NCBI GenBank assembly: GCA_040390025.1
Contig: JAZJZD010000002.1
Span: 1-64,000 of the forward strand
DNA from: JAVHYG01 sp040390025
GTDB taxonomy: Bacteria > Pseudomonadota > Gammaproteobacteria > Diplorickettsiales > Diplorickettsiaceae
DNA length: 64,000 bases
Reading direction: 5' to 3'
In this document: positions 1-8,887 of the stretch, piece after piece
Position numbering within the stretch: the first letter of the stretch is position 1
How the letters are laid out: each line of letters starts with the position of its first letter
The notes under the pieces: model-generated
Told to the model about the DNA's origin: nothing
Seen by the model: the letters and a program-made list of their open reading frames with translations, nothing else
Database searches by the model: none
Position numbers and translations under genes: made by a program

Positions 1-54
1 AATACCGGCCTGTCACGCCGGGGGTCGCGGGTTCGAGTCCCGTCCACTCCGCCA
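1..54 (+). tRNA. tRNA-Asp (GTC), 3' part only
   Basis: The window opens inside a tRNA. The anticodon arm ACCGGCC-TGTCACG-CCGG carries GTC at 12-14. It is followed by a T arm containing GGTTCGAGTCCC and an acceptor 3' strand that ends in an encoded CCA at 52-54. GTC decodes aspartate. The 5' half (acceptor strand, D arm) lies before the window. ppiD follows 48 bases downstream on the same strand. Confidence 0.93.
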
Positions 55-102
55 AGTTCTTTTTTACGAAATCACTTTTCCCAATCCAGTAAAGAGAATT
101 TT

Positions 103-1536
103 ATGTTGCAATCTATTCGTGATAGTACCCAAGGTTGGTTAACGAATACGGTAATCGGATTATTAATTATCGTTTTTGCATTATGGGGTATTCATGGTTT
201 TTTAGAACTTCACAATGAAAACGGAGCTAAAGTAATTGCCAAGGCAGCCGGCCAAGCACTATCGCAACGTGATTTCGATACCGCTTATCAACGCCTTTAT
301 CGGCAAGCGCAGATGCGTTTCGGTATAGCGTCCTTGGATCAAAAAGTTGTCGAGCAACTCAAGAAACAAACCATTGAACAATGGTCTTTACTTCAAGTTT
401 TATGGCATTCCGCTTTACAAGAAAATTATCGTTTAAGTCAGCCCGCAGTAGATTCTGCTTTATTGAGTATGCCTGTTTTTCAATCTTCAGGTCATTTTTC
501 GAGTACGCGCTTCTATAATGTATTGGACGCGATGGGATATACAGAACTGAATTTTTTATCGGACTTAAAAAAGACACTGTTAATCAGTCAAGTGCGACAA
601 GGATTAACCCAAACGGCGTTTTCTTTACCAGAAGAACTGAACAAGATTATTAGGCTTACTCATCAAAAAAGAGATTTTGCTTATGTTGTTATTCCTAGCA
701 CTTCGTTTTCAGCAAAGCCGTTGCTTGTTTCTAATGAACAAGCCTTAGCTTATTATCAAAATAATAAAGAAGGTTTTGTTCAGCCTGAACAAGTAAGTGT
801 TGAATATATTAAACTTTCTCTGGCGAATGGAAAAAACGATAAAACATTTGTAGAAAACCGGGATAAATTAGCCAATTTAAGTTATATGCATCCGGATTCT
901 TTAGATAAAGCGGCTAAAGCACTCAATTTACCCATTCAATCATCAGGATTTTTCAGTCGAGCTGGAGGAAAAAATCTTCTCGCTAACCCAAAAATAATTG
1001 ATGCAGCATTTACGCAAGATATTCTTCAAGGAAATAATAGTCCTGTTATTGATTTAAATGCGGATACTTCTATTGTCTTGCGTATAAAACAGCATAAAAT
1101 GGCTATGATTCAGCCTTTTTCTGAAGTAAAGGAACAGATCCTGGGTGTTTTACAGAAGAAATTAGCTACAGAAAAAACACAGCTAATCGGCGAAAAGCTA
1201 CTGGCTCAATTAAAGGCAAATGGTTCTTTTTCTGACTCTAAAAAGATAAATAATTTAAACTGGCAAATTATTAATCATACCCAACATGATTCTGATAAAG
1301 TTCAGCCTGTGATACTTAATGCAGTTTTTAATTTATCGCTTTCTAAAAAAACCGGAAGTACCTCCGTCACAGGATTTTCTTTGCCGAACGGAGATTATGT
1401 ACTAATTAAGCTTATTGCGGTTCATGATGGGACAAGTGAGAATTTAGCGACCCAGCAAAAGGCAGTATATAGAAAAGCATTAGCAAAAGATTTTGGTCAA
1501 ATGGATTATGATTTGTATGTGCATAGTTTAACGTGA
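103..1536 (+). CDS. ppiD: PpiD-like periplasmic folding factor lacking the parvulin domain
   Basis: SurA/PpiD-type protein of 477 residues, inner-membrane anchored with a periplasmic chaperone domain that helps outer-membrane protein folding. The N-terminus MLQSIRDSTQGWLTNTVIG is followed by one membrane segment (about 16-36), then a SurA_N-like helical region to about 190. The usual length is about 620 residues. The text runs from the pre-parvulin stretch EQVSVEYIKLS (about 240) almost directly into the post-parvulin stretch (ALNLPIQSSGFF, then SIVLRIKQHK), and no parvulin core is visible between them. It is therefore probably a pure chaperone without prolyl isomerase activity. The ATG is preceded by a GAGA-type ribosome site. 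The identity is secure and the missing domain is seen directly. Confidence 0.85.
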   Translation: MLQSIRDSTQGWLTNTVIGLLIIVFALWGIHGFLELHNENGAKVIAKAAGQALSQRDFDTAYQRLYRQAQMRFGIASLDQKVVEQLKKQTIEQWSLLQVLWHSALQENYRLSQPAVDSALLSMPVFQSSGHFSSTRFYNVLDAMGYTELNFLSDLKKTLLISQVRQGLTQTAFSLPEELNKIIRLTHQKRDFAYVVIPSTSFSAKPLLVSNEQALAYYQNNKEGFVQPEQVSVEYIKLSLANGKNDKTFVENRDKLANLSYMHPDSLDKAAKALNLPIQSSGFFSRAGGKNLLANPKIIDAAFTQDILQGNNSPVIDLNADTSIVLRIKQHKMAMIQPFSEVKEQILGVLQKKLATEKTQLIGEKLLAQLKANGSFSDSKKINNLNWQIINHTQHDSDKVQPVILNAVFNLSLSKKTGSTSVTGFSLPNGDYVLIKLIAVHDGTSENLATQQKAVYRKALAKDFGQMDYDLYVHSLT

Positions 1537-1551
1537 GTGATATCCAGCTTC

Positions 1552-1579
1552 ATTGCGAGCGCCGAAGGCGCGCGGCAAT
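1552..1579. repeat. GC-rich palindromic REP-like element
   Basis: A GC-rich imperfect palindrome has arms ATTGC..GCGCC and GGCGC..GCAAT around a GAA loop. It sits between the stop codon of ppiD and the convergent end of ispD. Similar palindromes starting ATTGCGAGCG are scattered in many proteobacterial genomes. Here it could act as a bidirectional transcription stop between convergent genes, but no T run follows it. Confidence 0.6.
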
Positions 1580-1609
1580 CTAGGCAGTGAAACCACACAT
1601 CGTCTTCTT

Positions 1610-2320
1610 TTATTTCTTTACTCTATTTTTTGTATAGTAATATTCAAACAGGGTTAAATCATAAGGGTCCGTGATTTTGATATTATCAGCTCGCCCCTCG
1701 ATTATTTTCGGATGCTTTCCTAATAGCTCAATGGCATTAGCTTCATCAGTAATAGCTTGGTTTTTTTCAATCGCAGAATTAAGTGCTTGCAAAAGCCAAT
1801 GGTAGCGAAACATTTGCGGCGTTAAGGCTTCCCATACTCTTCGTCGATCAAGGGTTTCAAGTATGTATTGTTTGTTATCAATATATTTAATGGTATTTTT
1901 TAGGGGAGTTCCTAAAATACCGCCCAACGGATCATCTTCTAGCTCATTAATCAGTTTATCAATATCACTCTCTTGTATAAAAGGACGTACTGCATCATGG
2001 ACAAGTATCCAATCATTTTCCTTAACATAGGGTTTTAAAGCCAGCAAACCATTTAATACCGAGTTACAACGTGCTTGCCCTCCTATAGCGGTGATTAATT
2101 TTGAATATTTAACTTGTAGAGAAGGCCAATATTTATCAGTCTTATTGATAACTACAACGCATTGTTTAAATTTTTGGTAACTAAGTAAGCTTTTTAAGGT
2201 ATGCTCAAGTATGCTTTTACCCTTAACCGTTAAATATTGTTTTGGAATAGCGTTTTTCATACGCATTCCTATGCCCGCAGCAGGAATTATCACAAAATAA
2301 CTAACAGATGATTGTTTCAT
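1610..2320 (-). CDS. ispD: 2-C-methyl-D-erythritol 4-phosphate cytidylyltransferase
   Basis: Third step of the MEP isoprenoid pathway: couples CTP to 2-C-methyl-D-erythritol 4-phosphate in the cytoplasm. It has 236 residues, normal for the family. The N-terminal nucleotide-binding motif PAAGIGMRM (13-21) is followed by PKQYL with the catalytic lysine. VHDAVRPF (about 108-115) and the C-terminal TDEANAIELLG and IKITDPYDL motifs are present. In most gammaproteobacteria ispD is joined to ispF. Here ispF lies 19 kb away on the same strand, so the pair has been separated. The start codon faces cysQ with only 25 bases between the two divergent genes. Confidence 0.96.
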   Translation of the reverse strand: MKQSSVSYFVIIPAAGIGMRMKNAIPKQYLTVKGKSILEHTLKSLLSYQKFKQCVVVINKTDKYWPSLQVKYSKLITAIGGQARCNSVLNGLLALKPYVKENDWILVHDAVRPFIQESDIDKLINELEDDPLGGILGTPLKNTIKYIDNKQYILETLDRRRVWEALTPQMFRYHWLLQALNSAIEKNQAITDEANAIELLGKHPKIIEGRADNIKITDPYDLTLFEYYYTKNRVKK

Positions 2321-2345
2321 AAGAATTTATCGATATACTCTTTCC

Positions 2346-3140
2346 ATGAGTTCATTACTTCAAGATGTAGTTTTTATTGCTAAACAAGCAGGAAAACAAA
2401 TTCTTAACCATTACCACCAGAATGATTTTAAGGTTGAATATAAACCAGATAACTCGCCTATCACCGCTGCGGATATAGCCGCACATGAATTTATTTGTCA
2501 AGCTTTAAGTCGATTGACCCCTAAAATACCTATTCTTTCCGAAGAATTAAAGACGGCTAGTTTTGGAGAGCGCCAGTGTTGGCAACGTTATTGGCTTATC
2601 GATCCCTTAGATGGAACTAAAGAGTTTCTAGAAAAAAATGGGGAATTTACAGTAAATATTGCTTTAATTGAAAAAAATATACCCATGCTTGGTGTGGTTT
2701 ATGCACCTGCATTTGATTTCTGTTATTTTGCTGAAAATGAGCGTGGTGCTTTTAAACAGGTGATGGAACAAACGCCTATGCCTTTACGCGTTTCTTCTTG
2801 GACGAAAAACTTGCCTATAACAATGATTATTAGCCGTCGGCATGGAATGGCATCATTACAGCATTTTTTTAAACAATTTTCGTCTTTAAATTTAATACGC
2901 TGCGGAAGTGCCTTAAAGTTTTGTTGGGTAGCTGAGGGATTTGCTGATCTCTACCCACGTTTTAGCCCTACTTGCGAATGGGATACGGCGGCAGGCCAAT
3001 GTATTCTTAAGGAAGCCGGTGGAACCGTTATTGATTATCAAGGGCAGATATTACGTTATAATACAGCCGATTCTTTGCGTAATTCGCCATTTTTAGCCGT
3101 GGGAGACAAGAGCCATTGCTGGCTGGCTTATTTAAAATAA
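2346..3140 (+). CDS. cysQ: 3'(2'),5'-bisphosphate nucleotidase CysQ
   Basis: Inositol-monophosphatase-fold enzyme that removes the 3'-phosphate from PAP/PAPS, recycling the by-product of sulfate assimilation and 4'-phosphopantetheine transfer. It has 264 residues. The metal-binding glutamate lies in SEEL (about 65-68), the DPLDGT motif at 86-91, and the C-terminal motif CEWDTAAGQCILKEAGG supplies the third metal aspartate. The protein matches CysQ better than SuhB because of the KEFLEKNGEFTVNIALIE stretch after DPLDGT. A phosphopantetheinyl transferase elsewhere in the window (about 35.2-36.0 kb) would produce PAP as substrate. The promoter must lie within the 25 bases shared with ispD or inside ispD. 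Confidence 0.94.
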   Translation: MSSLLQDVVFIAKQAGKQILNHYHQNDFKVEYKPDNSPITAADIAAHEFICQALSRLTPKIPILSEELKTASFGERQCWQRYWLIDPLDGTKEFLEKNGEFTVNIALIEKNIPMLGVVYAPAFDFCYFAENERGAFKQVMEQTPMPLRVSSWTKNLPITMIISRRHGMASLQHFFKQFSSLNLIRCGSALKFCWVAEGFADLYPRFSPTCEWDTAAGQCILKEAGGTVIDYQGQILRYNTADSLRNSPFLAVGDKSHCWLAYLK

Positions 3141-3162
3141 CACCATTTTTGAGGAGTTTTGT

Positions 3163-4155
3163 ATGAAAAAAAAATCAATCAAAATCGCAGTGACAGGTGC
3201 TGCAGGTCAAATTGGTTATGCTTTATTGTTTCGAATTGCTTCAGGCCAGATGTTTGGCGATGATCAGCCAGTCGAACTCCATCTATTGGAGTTAGAGCAA
3301 AGTCTTCCTGCACTACACGGCGTTGCGATGGAGCTCGACGATTGTGCTTTTCCGCTGTTAGAAAAAATCGTTTGTACGAGTCAACTTAAGGAAGCGATGC
3401 AAGACGTTAATTGGGCTATTTTGGTGGGTTCTATGCCGCGTAAAGACGGAATGGAACGCGCTGATTTATTAAAAATTAATGGGGGGATTTTTGCTCCACA
3501 AGGTAAAGCTATTAATGATTATGCAGCCAAAGATGTGAGAGTATTTGTGGTAGGTAATCCCTGTAACACGAATTGTTTGATTGCTATGCACAATGCACCT
3601 GATGTTCCTAAGGATCGCTTTTTTGCGATGACTTTATTAGATGAAAATCGTGCACGTACACAACTGGCTAAAAAAGCGGGGGTGCAAGTTGCACAAGTGA
3701 GTGAAATGGCTATTTGGGGGAACCATTCATCGACACAATATCCTGATTTTTATCATGCAAAAATTGCTGATAAACCGGTTACTGAAATGATTTCAGATGA
3801 AAACTGGTTAAAAAATGAATTTATCCCTTTAGTGCAAAAGCGCGGAGCTGCAGTTATTAAGGCGCGAGGTGCTTCGTCGGCCGCATCGGCTGCGAATGCG
3901 GTAGTAGGAAGTATTTATCATTTAACACATGATACTCAGCAAGGCGATTATTTCTCAGTGGCTTCTTGTTCTACAGGAAAGTATGGGATAGACGAAGGCC
4001 TTATTTTTTCTTTTCCTAGCCGCGTAGAGCAAGGCCAATTCCATGTGGTTGCAGGTATTGAGCATAATAGTTTTAGCCAAGAAAAAATTAAATTAACATT
4101 AGAAGAGTTACGTGCAGAAAGAGAGGAAATAAAGAAGCTTGGCTTAATTAACTAG
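3163..4155 (+). CDS. mdh: malate dehydrogenase
   Basis: NAD-dependent oxidation of malate to oxaloacetate in the TCA cycle. It has 330 residues and is the dimeric, cytosolic-eukaryote-like type. The Rossmann motif GAAGQIGYALL is at 12-22, the substrate loop RKDGMERADLL near 100, VVGNPCNTNC near 130, and the catalytic-histidine motif IWGNHSSTQYPDF near 190. A clear GAGGAG ribosome site stands 9 bases before the ATG. It lies 22 bases downstream of cysQ on the same strand, so the two may share a transcript. Confidence 0.97.
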   Translation: MKKKSIKIAVTGAAGQIGYALLFRIASGQMFGDDQPVELHLLELEQSLPALHGVAMELDDCAFPLLEKIVCTSQLKEAMQDVNWAILVGSMPRKDGMERADLLKINGGIFAPQGKAINDYAAKDVRVFVVGNPCNTNCLIAMHNAPDVPKDRFFAMTLLDENRARTQLAKKAGVQVAQVSEMAIWGNHSSTQYPDFYHAKIADKPVTEMISDENWLKNEFIPLVQKRGAAVIKARGASSAASAANAVVGSIYHLTHDTQQGDYFSVASCSTGKYGIDEGLIFSFPSRVEQGQFHVVAGIEHNSFSQEKIKLTLEELRAEREEIKKLGLIN

Positions 4156-4225
4156 GTTGGCTAGAATTTTCTAGCTTGCATGCTTTTTTAATTCGATAAT
4201 TGGGGTTCAAGCATAAGAATAAAGC

Positions 4226-4272
4226 GTTGTACGGGCAGTGAGGAGAGCTGTTGTTGTTTTTGCCCGTACAAC
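4226..4272. terminator. 12-bp perfect inverted repeat after mdh, possible terminator
   Basis: GTTGTACGGGCA (4226-4237) and its exact complement TGCCCGTACAAC (4261-4272) flank a 23-base loop that itself contains GAGGAGAGC. A weak run of T appears about six bases downstream. It sits 70 bases after the mdh stop. A second small hairpin (GCTAGAA/TTCTAGC) is closer to the stop, at 4160-4175. The arms look like a transcription terminator or a structured 3' end. The long loop makes the call uncertain. Confidence 0.45.
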
Positions 4273-4439
4273 AAATAAATTTTTTATTTTTATTTGCTGC
4301 CTTCGTTTTATCTTATTGCTTTTATCTTATAAGTTTTCATAGTGTAATAAGTTTTACTGATTTTTTAAATAAAAATCAAAGTAATGTATTTAACTTTTTA
4401 AAATTCACTAAATCTAGTATCGTGTTCCCTGCGCCGCTT

Positions 4440-4901
4440 TTATTCAAGCTCTTCTTTATCTACGTCCCAATGAACTAATGCTTTTGCTTTAGCTTGTATT
4501 TCTTCAGCTAAGCTTGCAGTTTTATTTCTTTCATTTTGCAGGAGATGGTGGTAACCTTCACATTCTTGTACTAGGGTGTTGATACTCGAAGTCATCTCTC
4601 CTTTTTCATCATTTAGCTGATTTAATTTTTCTGTAAGGGTTTTGTTTTTATTTTGTAGGCTATTTGTTATTTGGCTTTTGTCTTCTTTTTCGTATTTCGC
4701 TTGTTCGAGTTCAGTTTGAAGGTTTTTGTTTTCTTTGTGTGCTTGCTTTAGTTCATTTTTTAGTTTATTTACTTCTTCTTTTATAGCGTTTAATTCACGT
4801 TCCAATTCTTTTACTTTAGTTTCCGGTTTTTCTTTATGCCATGGTAGTTTACCGTCTTTAATGTTTTGCCATGTTCCATATTGAGAGAGTGTGTTTTCCA
4901 T
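4440..4901 (-). CDS. coiled-coil protein of unknown function
   Basis: Not recognised. It has 153 residues, starting MENTLSQYGTWQNIKDGKLP. From about residue 27 to 140 it is dominated by heptad-like Leu/Ile spacing with Lys, Glu, Asn and Gln, which predicts one long parallel coiled coil. It has no signal peptide or membrane segment. The C-terminus is acidic (DVDKEELE). Glu-rich tails occur in Dot/Icm substrates of related bacteria, but this alone is weak evidence for secretion. The gene is convergent with mdh and followed by ftsK on the same strand. About 190 AT-rich bases separate it from ftsK. Confidence 0.7.
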   Translation of the reverse strand: MENTLSQYGTWQNIKDGKLPWHKEKPETKVKELERELNAIKEEVNKLKNELKQAHKENKNLQTELEQAKYEKEDKSQITNSLQNKNKTLTEKLNQLNDEKGEMTSSINTLVQECEGYHHLLQNERNKTASLAEEIQAKAKALVHWDVDKEELE

Positions 4902-5090
4902 GTGGGTTAATTTCCATTAAGTTAAATTATTTAGTGCTCTTAGTTATCAGAGCTAAACTATTTTATAAAAAAAATATTGATTTTTATAAATAAATCAATA
5001 TTTTTGATTAGTTAACCAAACTAAAGGAGCTTTAGATATAAAATAAGTAGGATGTTATTTAATAAGTAGTTTTTGTAAAGAAGATAATTT

Positions 5091-7409
5091 TTAATCTCTT
5101 AGCCTATCAGGAACTAATATTTCTCGATTGCCATTGCTTTCCATGGCGCTGACGAGACCCGCCTTTTCCATATCTTCCATTAACCGTGCAGCACGGTTGT
5201 AACCTATTTTTAAGCGCCGTTGAACACTAGAGATAGAAGCACGGCGTGTTTCTAAAACAATTTGCACAGCCTGATCATATAAGGCATCTTTTTCTCCCCA
5301 ATTATTATCACCAAACTCTGCATTTGAATCCGAAGGTTCAAGGGAAGCTTGAGTTAGATCCAGCCTATATTCGGGAGTACCGGATTGTTTTAGTGCGTTT
5401 ACAACATGATGGACTTCCCCGTCAGCAACAAAAGCGCCATGTACACGAATAGGTACGCCAGTACCCGGTGCTAGATACAACATATCACCATGACCGAGTA
5501 ACTGATCGGCACCTTGTTGATCCAAGATAGTGCGTGAGTCGATTTTAGAAGAAACTTGAAAAGCGATTCGAGTAGGTATGTTAGCCTTGATCAACCCTGT
5601 AATGACATCAACAGAAGGTCTTTGTGTCGCTAAAATTAAATGTATACCTGCCGCTCGTGCTTTTTGCGCAATTCTAGCAATTAATTCTTCAACTTTTTTA
5701 CCAACAACCATCATCATATCGGCAAATTCATCGATTAATACAATAATAAAGGGAAGTTGTGTTAAGGGCTCTGCTTGTCCTCCTTGCTCTGATGTCCAAA
5801 ATGGATCGCTGATAGGACGACCCTTTAAATGGGCTTCTTGCACCTTCTGGTTATAACCCGCTAAATTTCGTACACCAAGGTTGGCCATTAATTTATAACG
5901 GCGCTCCATTTCAGCAACGCACCAGCGTAAGGCGTTAGCCGCTTCTTTCATATCTGTAACAACGGGTGCTAGAAGATGAGGAATTCCTTCATAAATAGCA
6001 AGTTCCAACATTTTTGGATCTATCATGATCAGCCTAACTTCTTGAGGCGTTGCTTTGTATAAAATGCTTAATAACATAGCATTAAGACCTACAGACTTAC
6101 CCGAACCGGTTGTGCCTGCTACGAGTAAATGTGGCATTTTCCCAAGATCAACAATAACTGGATGGCCAGCAATATCTTTGCCTAAGGCCAGTGAAAGCGG
6201 AGAACGTGCTTGTTGGTAAGAATTTGAAGTTAATATTTCGCTTAGACGGACTATTTCTCTATGTTTATTAGGGACTTCTAATCCTACGACCGATTTACCC
6301 GGTATGACTTCTACAATCCTAACACTCACTACGGATAAAGAACGCGCGAGGTCTTTGGCGAGCCCAGTAATGCGACTTACTTTAATACCCGCGGCAGGCT
6401 GCATTTCGAAACGTGTGACAACTGGACCTGGATGTACTGCAACGACGTGGACCTGTATACCAAAGTCTTTTAAGCGAAGCTCAACATCACGCGAAAGGTG
6501 TTCTAATTCTTCACGTGAATAGCCTTCTTTACTAGCTGCTTCAGCAGGGTCTAATAAGCTTAGTGAAGGTAAAGAAGCATGTGTAGTAACTTTTTTACTA
6601 GGAATTATTGTTGCCGGTGGAGAATAGGGTTTAATAGGAATAGAAGATTGCGTAGCACATTCAGGACCATAAACAGGAGGGGGTGCTATTGGATGTGTTT
6701 GTAATGGTTTGTTATTTGGTGTGGGTATTATCGTTTTGCGGACGATAGTACTAGCATTTTTTTCTCTTCTAGCTATTAACTTATTGTTTAGATGATTACA
6801 AAACTGTTTTATTGTTTCATAGGTTCGCGCATACGTTCGTGTGAATAATAAGGCGATTTGGCGACTCATCCTATTTAGGTTATCCATCCAGGAAAAGCCT
6901 GTCGCAAGTGTTGTGCTTGCTAATAATAAAGCTAATAAAAAGAGTGTGCTGCCAACCACATTGAATTGCGCAATAAAATTTTTTGTGACAAGTGTTCCTA
7001 AGATACCGCCAGGCGTATAACCATGAATAGAATGCGTACTATGCAGGCTTGCCAGACCACATGCAGAGATGAAAATAATAATAAATCCCAGAAACCTCAA
7101 AGTTAAAAAAGGATAGTTGATCTTTGTATAATTAAAACGACCTTTAAAACCTTGCCATCCGCTATAAAGCAATAACACAGGGAACAAATAAGCTAATGAA
7201 CCCACACTATTAAAAAATAAATGGGCTAAGGAGTCGCCGAGGCGTCCCGCAATATTCATTGAGAATTTGCTATGAACACCCGGATGATAAGTCCATAAAG
7301 CAAGCAATAAAAAAAGAGCAATCGCCCCGCTAGTGATTAGTAGCCCTTCGCGAAGGCGTTGCTTTAGGCTTAGATATGAAGTTTCTTCAGGTCTGGCTAA
7401 TCGTTTCAA
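5091..7409 (-). CDS. ftsK: DNA translocase FtsK
   Basis: Septal DNA pump that clears chromosomes during division and activates XerCD at dif. It has 772 residues. Four membrane segments lie between about 22 and 175, followed by a short proline-rich linker (about 230-275), a RecA-like motor with Walker A AGTTGSGKS (431-439) and Walker B IIVLIDEFAD, and a C-terminal gamma winged helix (about 705-770, RRLKIGYNRAARLMEDME). The linker is much shorter than in E. coli, so the protein is of the compact SpoIIIE-like size. The start codon is TTG at 7407-7409, chosen because AAGGAG stands five bases upstream and the protein then begins MKRLARPEE. Confidence 0.96.
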   Translation of the reverse strand: MKRLARPEETSYLSLKQRLREGLLITSGAIALFLLLALWTYHPGVHSKFSMNIAGRLGDSLAHLFFNSVGSLAYLFPVLLLYSGWQGFKGRFNYTKINYPFLTLRFLGFIIIFISACGLASLHSTHSIHGYTPGGILGTLVTKNFIAQFNVVGSTLFLLALLLASTTLATGFSWMDNLNRMSRQIALLFTRTYARTYETIKQFCNHLNNKLIARREKNASTIVRKTIIPTPNNKPLQTHPIAPPPVYGPECATQSSIPIKPYSPPATIIPSKKVTTHASLPSLSLLDPAEAASKEGYSREELEHLSRDVELRLKDFGIQVHVVAVHPGPVVTRFEMQPAAGIKVSRITGLAKDLARSLSVVSVRIVEVIPGKSVVGLEVPNKHREIVRLSEILTSNSYQQARSPLSLALGKDIAGHPVIVDLGKMPHLLVAGTTGSGKSVGLNAMLLSILYKATPQEVRLIMIDPKMLELAIYEGIPHLLAPVVTDMKEAANALRWCVAEMERRYKLMANLGVRNLAGYNQKVQEAHLKGRPISDPFWTSEQGGQAEPLTQLPFIIVLIDEFADMMMVVGKKVEELIARIAQKARAAGIHLILATQRPSVDVITGLIKANIPTRIAFQVSSKIDSRTILDQQGADQLLGHGDMLYLAPGTGVPIRVHGAFVADGEVHHVVNALKQSGTPEYRLDLTQASLEPSDSNAEFGDNNWGEKDALYDQAVQIVLETRRASISSVQRRLKIGYNRAARLMEDMEKAGLVSAMESNGNREILVPDRLRD

Positions 7410-7530
7410 GGTGGCTCCTTATAATACCTGCAGAAAGTGCATAAAATGCTCTAACCTGGCAAGGGTGTGACAGATACTATTTGTAGTGTTCTGTTGTTAT
7501 ACTTGTTAGCTATATTTTGATTATACCCAA

Positions 7531-7566
7531 GACACCTGAATTTTCTAACTTGAAAATTCAGGTGTC
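7531..7566. repeat. 14-bp perfect inverted repeat
   Basis: GACACCTGAATTTT and its exact complement lie around an 8-base loop (CTAACTTG). It sits between divergent ftsK and trxB, directly beside a family A dispersed repeat. It would form a very stable hairpin in RNA or DNA. There is no T run in either direction, so it is not a typical terminator. It could be an extra module of the adjacent repeat. Confidence 0.6.
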
Positions 7567-7588
7567 TTCTTGCGCGATGGGGCCATAC

Positions 7589-7708
7589 AAGGGGAGGACT
7601 GCAATTTCCCCTTATATGACGGGCATAGTAAGATTATATCCACGATGCGATCGGATGTACCGTGCACTGTGAATTGAAGGTTTTGCATCTTCAAGTAGAG
7701 CGGATATA
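7589..7708 (-). repeat. dispersed repeat family A, copy 1 (degenerate)
   Basis: An AAGGGGA...TCCCCTT hairpin (7589-7613) is followed by a degenerate copy of the TACCG...CTTCAAG...GAGCGGATATA unit (7657-7708). It has the same order and orientation as the copy at 47124-47246. It fills most of the 343-base gap between divergent ftsK and trxB. No gene was found in that gap. Confidence 0.6.
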
Positions 7709-7752
7709 ACAATATTTTTATTATCTGGGTTTTTACCCTAAAGTGAATAGGT

Positions 7753-8706
7753 ATGAATAAAATTCAAGAACATCGTTTAATTATTTTAGGCTCTGGTCCA
7801 GCAGGCTATACGGCGGCTATTTATGCGGCGCGTGCAAATCTTAAACCACTCGTTATTACCGGTATGCAACAGGGCGGCCAATTAATGACCACTACGGATG
7901 TTGATAATTGGCCAGGCGATGTAGAAGGTTTACAAGGACCTGCATTAATGGAACGTATGCTAAAACATGCGGAGCGTTTTGATAGTACCGTTGTTTTTGA
8001 TCAGATCAACAAGGTCGATCTTTCTAAAAGACCTTTTTCTCTTGAAGGGGATCAAGCAACATACCATTGTAATGCCTTGATTATTGCAACGGGTGCTTCA
8101 GCCAAGTATTTAGGCTTAGAATCAGAAACTGAATTTATGGGCAAAGGGGTTTCTGCTTGTGCAACCTGTGACGGGTTCTTTTACAAAGGGCAAAAAGTGG
8201 CAGTTGTTGGAGGCGGTAATACGGCAGTGGAAGAAGCACTTTACCTGGCTAATATTGCAGAACATGTAACCGTCGTATATAGAAGAGATGCTTTTTTCCG
8301 CGCCGAAAAGATTTTAGTCGATAAATTAATGGCTAAAGTAGAAGCAGGAAAAGTATCATTGGCCTTTGATAGTGTTGTAGAAACAATTTTAGGCGATGAT
8401 AAAGGCGTCAATGCTTTAGAGATAAAAAATATCAAAACAGAAGTCATCAAGCAATTAGAGGTGCAGGGTGTTTTTATTGCTATTGGTCATACTCCGAATA
8501 CCGGTTTGTTTCAGGATCAATTAGAAATGAAGGATGGCTATATTTTAGTTAAAAGTGGTGGTCGTCAGAATGTAACAGCGACGAATATAGAAGGAGTTTT
8601 TGCAGCAGGCGATGTGGCCGATCCCGTTTATCGCCAAGCGGTAACTTCGGCAGGCACAGGTTGTATGGCGGCGTTGGATGCTGAAAAATATTTAGATGAG
8701 TGCTAG
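7753..8706 (+). CDS. trxB: thioredoxin reductase
   Basis: FAD/NADPH flavoenzyme that reduces thioredoxin. It has 317 residues, the low-molecular-weight bacterial type. The FAD motif GSGPAG is at 13-18, the redox pair CATC at 136-139 in ACATCDGFF, the NADPH motif GGGNTAVEEALYL about 153-165, and the C-terminal FAD motif EGVFAAGDVAD. No strong ribosome site is visible (AGGT directly before the ATG). The TAG stop is also the first three bases of a family B repeat. Confidence 0.97.
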   Translation: MNKIQEHRLIILGSGPAGYTAAIYAARANLKPLVITGMQQGGQLMTTTDVDNWPGDVEGLQGPALMERMLKHAERFDSTVVFDQINKVDLSKRPFSLEGDQATYHCNALIIATGASAKYLGLESETEFMGKGVSACATCDGFFYKGQKVAVVGGGNTAVEEALYLANIAEHVTVVYRRDAFFRAEKILVDKLMAKVEAGKVSLAFDSVVETILGDDKGVNALEIKNIKTEVIKQLEVQGVFIAIGHTPNTGLFQDQLEMKDGYILVKSGGRQNVTATNIEGVFAAGDVADPVYRQAVTSAGTGCMAALDAEKYLDEC

Positions 8707-8846
8707 GGCATGTCGTCATTTGGCAAGATGATGGTCATAAGCAGGTTTTTCTGTGTTTCGTTACTCACATACCGCAAGTATGCTTCCGTTACGATACTTG
8801 AAAAACTATACTCTATGCCTCATCCTCGCTGAGAGATGACACACTA
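8704..8846 (+). repeat. dispersed repeat family B, copy 1
   Basis: The element starts TAGGGCATGTCGTCATTTGG and ends GATGACACACTA, giving imperfect terminal inverted repeats. The inner part contains TTTCGTTACTCACATACC, a small ACATAC/GTATGC hairpin and CCGTTACGATACT. It matches the copy at 44909-45028 closely. Its initial TAG is the stop codon of trxB. Confidence 0.75.
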
Positions 8847-8887
8847 ATTAAAATTATAAATTAAGGTATTGTGGGGTAAGCGCTTTT

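Noticed and set aside
4251..4478. Small plus-strand open frame of 75 codons after mdh
   Set aside because: It starts at a TTG within the loop of the inverted repeat, has no ribosome site, is low-complexity Phe/Leu-rich and overlaps the end of the convergent coiled-coil gene.
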